Shown here: piece by piece, positions 7,228 through 10,393 of the stretch
How positions within the stretch are numbered: the stretch's first letter is position 1
Layout of the letters: each line of letters begins with the position of its first letter
Source: an uncultured Clostridia bacterium
GTDB lineage: Bacteria > Bacillota > Clostridia > UBA1381
Reading direction: 5' to 3'
DNA: 10,393 nucleotides
NCBI GenBank assembly: GCA_934454035.1
Contig: CAKSFY010000076.1
Location: 1 to 10,393 of the forward strand
The notes under the pieces: generated by a model
The model's input: only the letters and a program-made list of their open reading frames with translations
Told to the model about the DNA's origin: nothing
Databases searched by the model: none
Program-made: the position numbers and the translations under genes

Positions 7228-7767
7228 ATGAAGTTTAACATTATAGGAAGAAAAATCGAGGTTACCGAAAAAATGACCGAATATATTGAGAAAAAGCTCG
7301 GGAGACTTGACAAATTCTTTAAGGAAGAACCCGAGGCAAGAATCGTTTTAGGAACCGTAAAAGAGCAGGAATATGTTGAAACCGCTTTATATGCATCGGG
7401 AATGATTTACCGCGCGGAAATAATCGACAGCGATGTCTGCACTGCCGTTGACAGAACCGTTGATGTAATCGAAAGACAGATAAGACGCAACAAAACACGT
7501 CTTGAAAAGAAAATAAAAAGAGACGCGCTTGCGTCAAACAAAATGATTGACGGAGGCGAATTTGACGAAGCTGCCGATACCGAGGAATTCAAAATCATTA
7601 AAAGAAAACGCTTCCATGTAAAGCCTATGAGTTCCGAGGAAGCAGTTTTGCAAATGAATCTTTTGGATCATACTTTCTTTGTTTTCAAAAACAGAGATAC
7701 CGACGAAATGAATGTTGTATATAAAAGAAAAGACGGTAACTATGCAATAATTGAATCGATTGAATAG
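7228..7767 (+). CDS. hpf: Long-form ribosome hibernation promoting factor
   Basis: This protein binds the 30S decoding region in slow growth and, in its long form, joins two 70S ribosomes into inactive 100S dimers. The N-terminal S30AE domain (1-97) starts MKFNIIGRKIEVTEKMTEYI and has the expected basic helix IERQIRRNKTRLEKKIKR (81-98). A flexible acidic linker (about 99-120) follows. The C-terminal dimerisation domain (121-179) contains KRKRFHVKPMSSEEAV (125-140), LLDHTFFVFKN (145-155) and the VVYKRKDGNYAIIE ending (163-176). The length of 179 is normal for the Firmicutes long form. AAAGG (7213-7217) supports the start. It is monocistronic: a divergent gene lies 152 bp upstream and an intrinsic terminator 20 nt downstream. 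Confidence 0.96.
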   Translation: MKFNIIGRKIEVTEKMTEYIEKKLGRLDKFFKEEPEARIVLGTVKEQEYVETALYASGMIYRAEIIDSDVCTAVDRTVDVIERQIRRNKTRLEKKIKRDALASNKMIDGGEFDEAADTEEFKIIKRKRFHVKPMSSEEAVLQMNLLDHTFFVFKNRDTDEMNVVYKRKDGNYAIIESIE

Positions 7768-7787
7768 AATATGTTGTATAATTGCTT

Positions 7788-7818
7788 AAAAAAAGACGGT
7801 TTTGTACCGTCTTTTTTT
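7788..7818 (+). terminator. Intrinsic terminator of hpf
   Basis: A perfect 13-bp stem pairs 7788-7800 with 7806-7818 around a TTTGT loop. The core is GACGGT/ACCGTC, flanked by seven A on the left and seven T on the right. The T run makes a standard rho-independent terminator for hpf. The A run would also give a U tract in the other direction. Confidence 0.92.
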
Positions 7819-7848
7819 ATCATTGTCCAAAAAACACCGATTTAGTTA

Positions 7849-7877
7849 TTGACTTATCGATAAAAGTATTATATAAT
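7849..7877 (+). promoter_or_regulatory. Promoter of the serC-serA operon
   Basis: TTGACT (7849-7854) and a perfect TATAAT (7872-7877) are separated by 17 bp, giving a start near 7884 and a leader of about 34 nt. The preceding hpf terminator isolates it from upstream transcription. No T-box or riboswitch fits in so short a leader, so control by an RNA element is not indicated. Confidence 0.8.
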
Positions 7878-7917
7878 TAAAGGTAAAATATATATAATAT
7901 CAAACGGAGGTATAAAT

Positions 7918-8997
7918 ATGAGAGTTTATAATTTTTCGGCAGGTCCGTCGATGCTGCCTGAGGAAGTACTGAAAAAAGCACAAAGTGAAATGGTTGAGTA
8001 CGGTTCCTCGGGAATGTCGGTAATGGAGATGAGCCACCGTTCAAAAGATTATGATGATATTATAAAAGGTGCCGAAAGCCTGGTAAGAGAGCTTATGAAT
8101 GTGCCCGATAACTATAAAGTATTATTTTTGCAAGGCGGCGGCTCCAGCCAGTTTACCATGGTTCCGATGAATCTCGGAAACAAAAATAAAAAATGTGATA
8201 TTGTTATTACCGGTCAATGGGCAAAAAAAGCCGCTCAGGAAGCAGAAAGATACATAGAGGTAAACCGCGTTGCATCTTCTGCAGACAAGACTTTTTCGTA
8301 TATACCCAAGCTTGATAAGCAATCATTTTCAAAGGATGCGGACTACTTCTACATATGCATGAACAATACAATTTACGGAACAAAGTATAACACTCTGCCC
8401 GACACCGGGGACATTCCTCTTGTAGCAGATATTTCGTCCATGGTTATGTCGGAAGTTATCGACGTATCAAAATTCGGTCTTTTGTTCGCAGGCGCTCAGA
8501 AGAATCTCGGTCCTGCCGGAGTTACTTTGGTAATAGTAAGAGAAGACTTAATCGGCAATCAGATGGATATAACACCGACAATGTTCAATTATCAAATTCA
8601 TGCCGACAACAATTCCCTGTACAATACACCGCCTACATACGGAATTTATGTGCTGAAACTCGTTTTGGAATGGATAAAAGAAAAAGGCGGAGTTGCCGCA
8701 CTTCAAAAAATAAATGAACAAAAAGCAAAAATCTTGTATGATTATCTTGACAGCTCCGAGCTTTTTAAAGGCACGGTAGTAAAAGAAGACCGTTCGCTTA
8801 TGAACATTCCGTTTGTTACCGGAAATGAAGAACTTGACGCAAAATTTGTAAAAGAAGCAAAAGAAGCCGGTTTTGTAAACTTAAAGGGACACAGAACAGT
8901 CGGCGGAATGAGAGCAAGCATCTATAACGCAATGCCGGTTGAAGGTGTTGAAAAGCTTGTTGAATTCATGAAAAAATTCGAAGCAGAAAATAAATAA
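7918..8997 (+). CDS. serC: Phosphoserine aminotransferase
   Basis: This enzyme converts 3-phosphohydroxypyruvate and glutamate to O-phosphoserine and 2-oxoglutarate, the second step of serine synthesis, in the cytoplasm and with pyridoxal phosphate. The 359 residues are the normal length. RVYNFSAGPSMLPEEVL (2-18) and SSGMSVMEMSHRS (30-42) are the substrate-binding start of the family. LQGGGSSQF (71-79) binds the cofactor phosphate. ADISSMVMS (170-178) contains the Asp facing the pyridine nitrogen. The Schiff-base lysine is Lys195 in AGAQKNLGPAG. GHRTVGGMRASIYNAMP (324-340) is the conserved C-terminal segment. GGAGG (7906-7910) sits 7 nt before the ATG. serA follows after 17 nt. Confidence 0.97.
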   Translation: MRVYNFSAGPSMLPEEVLKKAQSEMVEYGSSGMSVMEMSHRSKDYDDIIKGAESLVRELMNVPDNYKVLFLQGGGSSQFTMVPMNLGNKNKKCDIVITGQWAKKAAQEAERYIEVNRVASSADKTFSYIPKLDKQSFSKDADYFYICMNNTIYGTKYNTLPDTGDIPLVADISSMVMSEVIDVSKFGLLFAGAQKNLGPAGVTLVIVREDLIGNQMDITPTMFNYQIHADNNSLYNTPPTYGIYVLKLVLEWIKEKGGVAALQKINEQKAKILYDYLDSSELFKGTVVKEDRSLMNIPFVTGNEELDAKFVKEAKEAGFVNLKGHRTVGGMRASIYNAMPVEGVEKLVEFMKKFEAENK

Positions 8998-9014
8998 AAA
9001 GGAAATGAATTAAA

Positions 9015-10178
9015 ATGTATAATATTCTAACTTTAAACAAAATCGCAGCCTGCGGCTTGGAGCAGCTTGACAGTGCAAAATATTCAATCACCGATGACCA
9101 ATCGGCAAATGTTGACGGTATAATTTTAAGAAGCTTTGCAATGCACGATATGGAATTTCCGGAAAACTTAAAAGCCGTAGCGCGCGCCGGAGCCGGAACA
9201 AACAATATCCCTATTGACAAATGCAGCGAAAAGGGCATTGTTGTATTCAACACTCCTGGAGCAAATGCAAACGCCGTTAAAGAATTGGTTATTGCCGGAC
9301 TTTTACTTTCTTCAAGAAAAATAACCGACGGCATTGTGTGGGCAAACACTTTAACCGGTGATGACGTTGCAAAACAGGTAGAAAAAGGAAAATCCAATTT
9401 TGCAGGTCAGGAGCTTGAGGGAAAAACACTTGGTGTTATCGGTCTCGGTGCTATCGGAGTAAAGGTTGCAAATACCGCAAGACATTTGGGCATGAACGTT
9501 ATCGGCTTTGACCCTTATTTGTCGGTTGACGCAGCATGGAGACTTTCAAGTCATATCAAAAAGGCAAAGAACATGGAGGAGATTTTCCAAAATGCCGATT
9601 ATATCACCGTACACGTACCTTTAAACGATTCGACAAGAGGAATGATAAACAGAGACGCATTTGTGCTTATGAAAGACGGAGTAAAGGTTCTTAACTTCTC
9701 AAGAGGAGAGCTTGTTGACAACAATGATATGAAAGACGCTTTGAAGAGCGGAAAAGTCAGCTGCTATGTCGTTGACTTCCCGTCAGCCGAAACCGTTAAC
9801 CAGGAAGGCATAATTGCTATTCCCCACCTCGGTGCATCGACAATCGAATCCGAAGATAACTGTGCTGTTATGGCTGCACAGGAAATTTCGGACTTTCTTG
9901 AAACAGGAAATATATTAAACTCGGTTAACTTCCCTAATTGTGAACTTCCGATAGGCGGCAAAGGCAGAATTACCGTAACACACAAAAATATTCCGAATAT
10001 GATTGCTCAGTTCTCGAAGGTGTTTTCTGAAGTAAATACAAACATTGCCGATATGATAAATAAAAGCAAAAAAGACTATGCATATACAATCATAAATACA
10101 GACGATGTTATCACAAACGAAGTTCTTGATAAAATATCCGCAGTTGACGGAGTATTGAGTGTAAGAGTGATATACTAA
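9015..10178 (+). CDS. serA: D-3-phosphoglycerate dehydrogenase with C-terminal ACT domain
   Basis: It oxidises 3-phosphoglycerate to 3-phosphohydroxypyruvate with NAD, supplying the substrate of the adjacent serC. The protein has 387 residues. The N-terminal substrate domain includes VARAGAGTNNIPID (55-68) and FNTPGANANAVKEL (78-91). The nucleotide-binding domain has GLGAIG (143-148) and Asp166 after the second strand. The probable catalytic set is Arg230 (NFSRGELVD), Glu259 (VDFPSAE) and His271 (PHLGAST). The VDFP-type loop replaces the more common DVF-x-EP, which moves the Glu by one position. Residues 318-387 form a single ACT domain without the ASB domain of longer enzymes, so serine feedback is possible but unproven. 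A modest AAGGAAA lies about 11 nt upstream. No intrinsic terminator is evident after the stop. Confidence 0.96.
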   Translation: MYNILTLNKIAACGLEQLDSAKYSITDDQSANVDGIILRSFAMHDMEFPENLKAVARAGAGTNNIPIDKCSEKGIVVFNTPGANANAVKELVIAGLLLSSRKITDGIVWANTLTGDDVAKQVEKGKSNFAGQELEGKTLGVIGLGAIGVKVANTARHLGMNVIGFDPYLSVDAAWRLSSHIKKAKNMEEIFQNADYITVHVPLNDSTRGMINRDAFVLMKDGVKVLNFSRGELVDNNDMKDALKSGKVSCYVVDFPSAETVNQEGIIAIPHLGASTIESEDNCAVMAAQEISDFLETGNILNSVNFPNCELPIGGKGRITVTHKNIPNMIAQFSKVFSEVNTNIADMINKSKKDYAYTIINTDDVITNEVLDKISAVDGVLSVRVIY

Positions 10179-10277
10179 CTAAGTCATTTAAAAAAAGGGG
10201 ATGTAAAAAAAGTCCGGAACGCAAGAAAAGAAGAGAAAAGCACATATTACAGAAAATATAATTTTTTTAACACACTC

Positions 10278-10359
10278 AGCACAAATTTTCCACCATGTAC
10301 AAGGGTAAAATTCACGGTCTCTTGTGAGACCGCCCTTGACATGGCGTAAAATCCGTGCT
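10278..10359. repeat. Long imperfect inverted repeat overlapping a promoter
   Basis: Five nested blocks pair in order: AGCAC/GTGCT, ATTTT/AAAAT, CCATGT/ACATGG, CAAGGG/CCCTTG and CGGTCTC/GAGACCG, closed by a TTGT loop (10322-10325). That is 29 pairs. They are interrupted by a 2x2 mismatch, a 3x3 internal loop, one bulged A (10299) and a 9-nt bulge (10306-10314). It cannot be a normal terminator because no T run follows the 3' arm. The 3' arm carries the -35 box of the next promoter. The 99 bases between serA and this repeat are purine-rich and contain no gene I can support. It may be an operator, a structured RNA gene or leader, or a short miniature mobile element. Confidence 0.7.
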
Positions 10360-10364
10360 ATATT
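10336..10364 (+). promoter_or_regulatory. Strong extended -10 promoter reading off the right edge
   Basis: A perfect -35 TTGACA (10336-10341) is followed after 17 bp by TATATT (10359-10364), with TGC directly before it, the TGn extension of an extended -10 promoter. Transcription would begin near 10371. A TATAAT lies at 10364-10369, but its 22-bp spacing is poor. The product is outside the window. Confidence 0.7.
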
Positions 10365-10371
10365 ATAATTA

Positions 10372-10385
10372 AGGCAGGAAAGCCT
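10372..10385 (+). other. Short hairpin at the predicted transcript start
   Basis: AGGC (10372-10375) and GCCT (10382-10385) form a 4-bp stem around the purine loop AGGAAA, at or just after the predicted transcription start. It could be the first helix of a structured leader or RNA gene, but too little sequence follows to assign it. Confidence 0.25.
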
Positions 10386-10393
10386 AAACTCGG

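Noticed and set aside
8966..9397. 143-residue minus-strand open frame
   Set aside because: It lies opposite serC and serA, which have full-length family matches. It is a shadow of their codon use.
10190..10206. AGGGG directly before ATG-TAA as a minimal upstream ORF
   Set aside because: There is no spacing between the purine run and the ATG, so ribosome loading is unlikely.
10278..10359. Inverted repeat as the serA terminator or a known riboswitch
   Set aside because: No T tract follows the stem, it overlaps a promoter, and it contains no T-box, SAM, glycine, cobalamin or c-di-GMP signature I recognise.
10364..10369. Perfect TATAAT as the -10 box of the right-edge promoter
   Set aside because: It is 22 bp from TTGACA, beyond the usual range. 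TATATT at 17 bp with a TGn extension is the better -10.

Overview
This AT-rich window looks like a chromosomal segment of an anaerobic Clostridia-type Firmicute. The reasons are low GC, strong AGGAGG-like ribosome binding sites, sigma-A promoters with TTGACA/TATAAT-like boxes, a long-form ribosome hibernation factor, and best-fit families typical of gut Clostridia. This placement is inferred from style and gene content; no 16S rRNA or other marker is present.

Left part (1-3510): a small sugar-related locus. An AraC-family regulator (plus strand) is divergent from a GH172/DUF2961 glycoside hydrolase. The hydrolase is followed after 2 nt by a YgjV-family membrane protein. The 182-bp gap between regulator and hydrolase has a good promoter in each direction. 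Between them are two 13-bp direct repeats with a 21-bp period, the typical geometry of AraC-family operators. One repeat ends 4 bp upstream of the hydrolase -35; the other contains the regulator's own -35. The simplest reading is a self-contained regulator/operator/hydrolase/membrane-protein module, possibly continuing beyond the left edge.

Middle (3537-7075): a minus-strand pair. A 968-residue membrane glycosyltransferase appears to fuse two GT-C modules, a GPI18/COG5542-like one and a PMT/GT39 one, around a beta-rich domain. It is followed after 17 nt by a flavodoxin-fold oxidoreductase with a compact four-cysteine motif like that of iron-sulfur flavoproteins. A promoter (TTGATA-17-TATAAT) precedes the glycosyltransferase.

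Right part (7228-10178): plus-strand housekeeping genes. Long-form hpf comes first, followed by a clear intrinsic terminator. A strong promoter then drives a serC-serA operon for the first two steps of serine synthesis from 3-phosphoglycerate; serB is not in the window.

Right edge (10179-10393): no gene. It holds an 82-nt imperfect inverted repeat with 29 paired bases whose 3' arm contains the -35 box of a strong extended -10 promoter. The promoter fires off the right edge and the target gene or RNA is not visible. Together with the AraC operator, this is the least explained element in the window.
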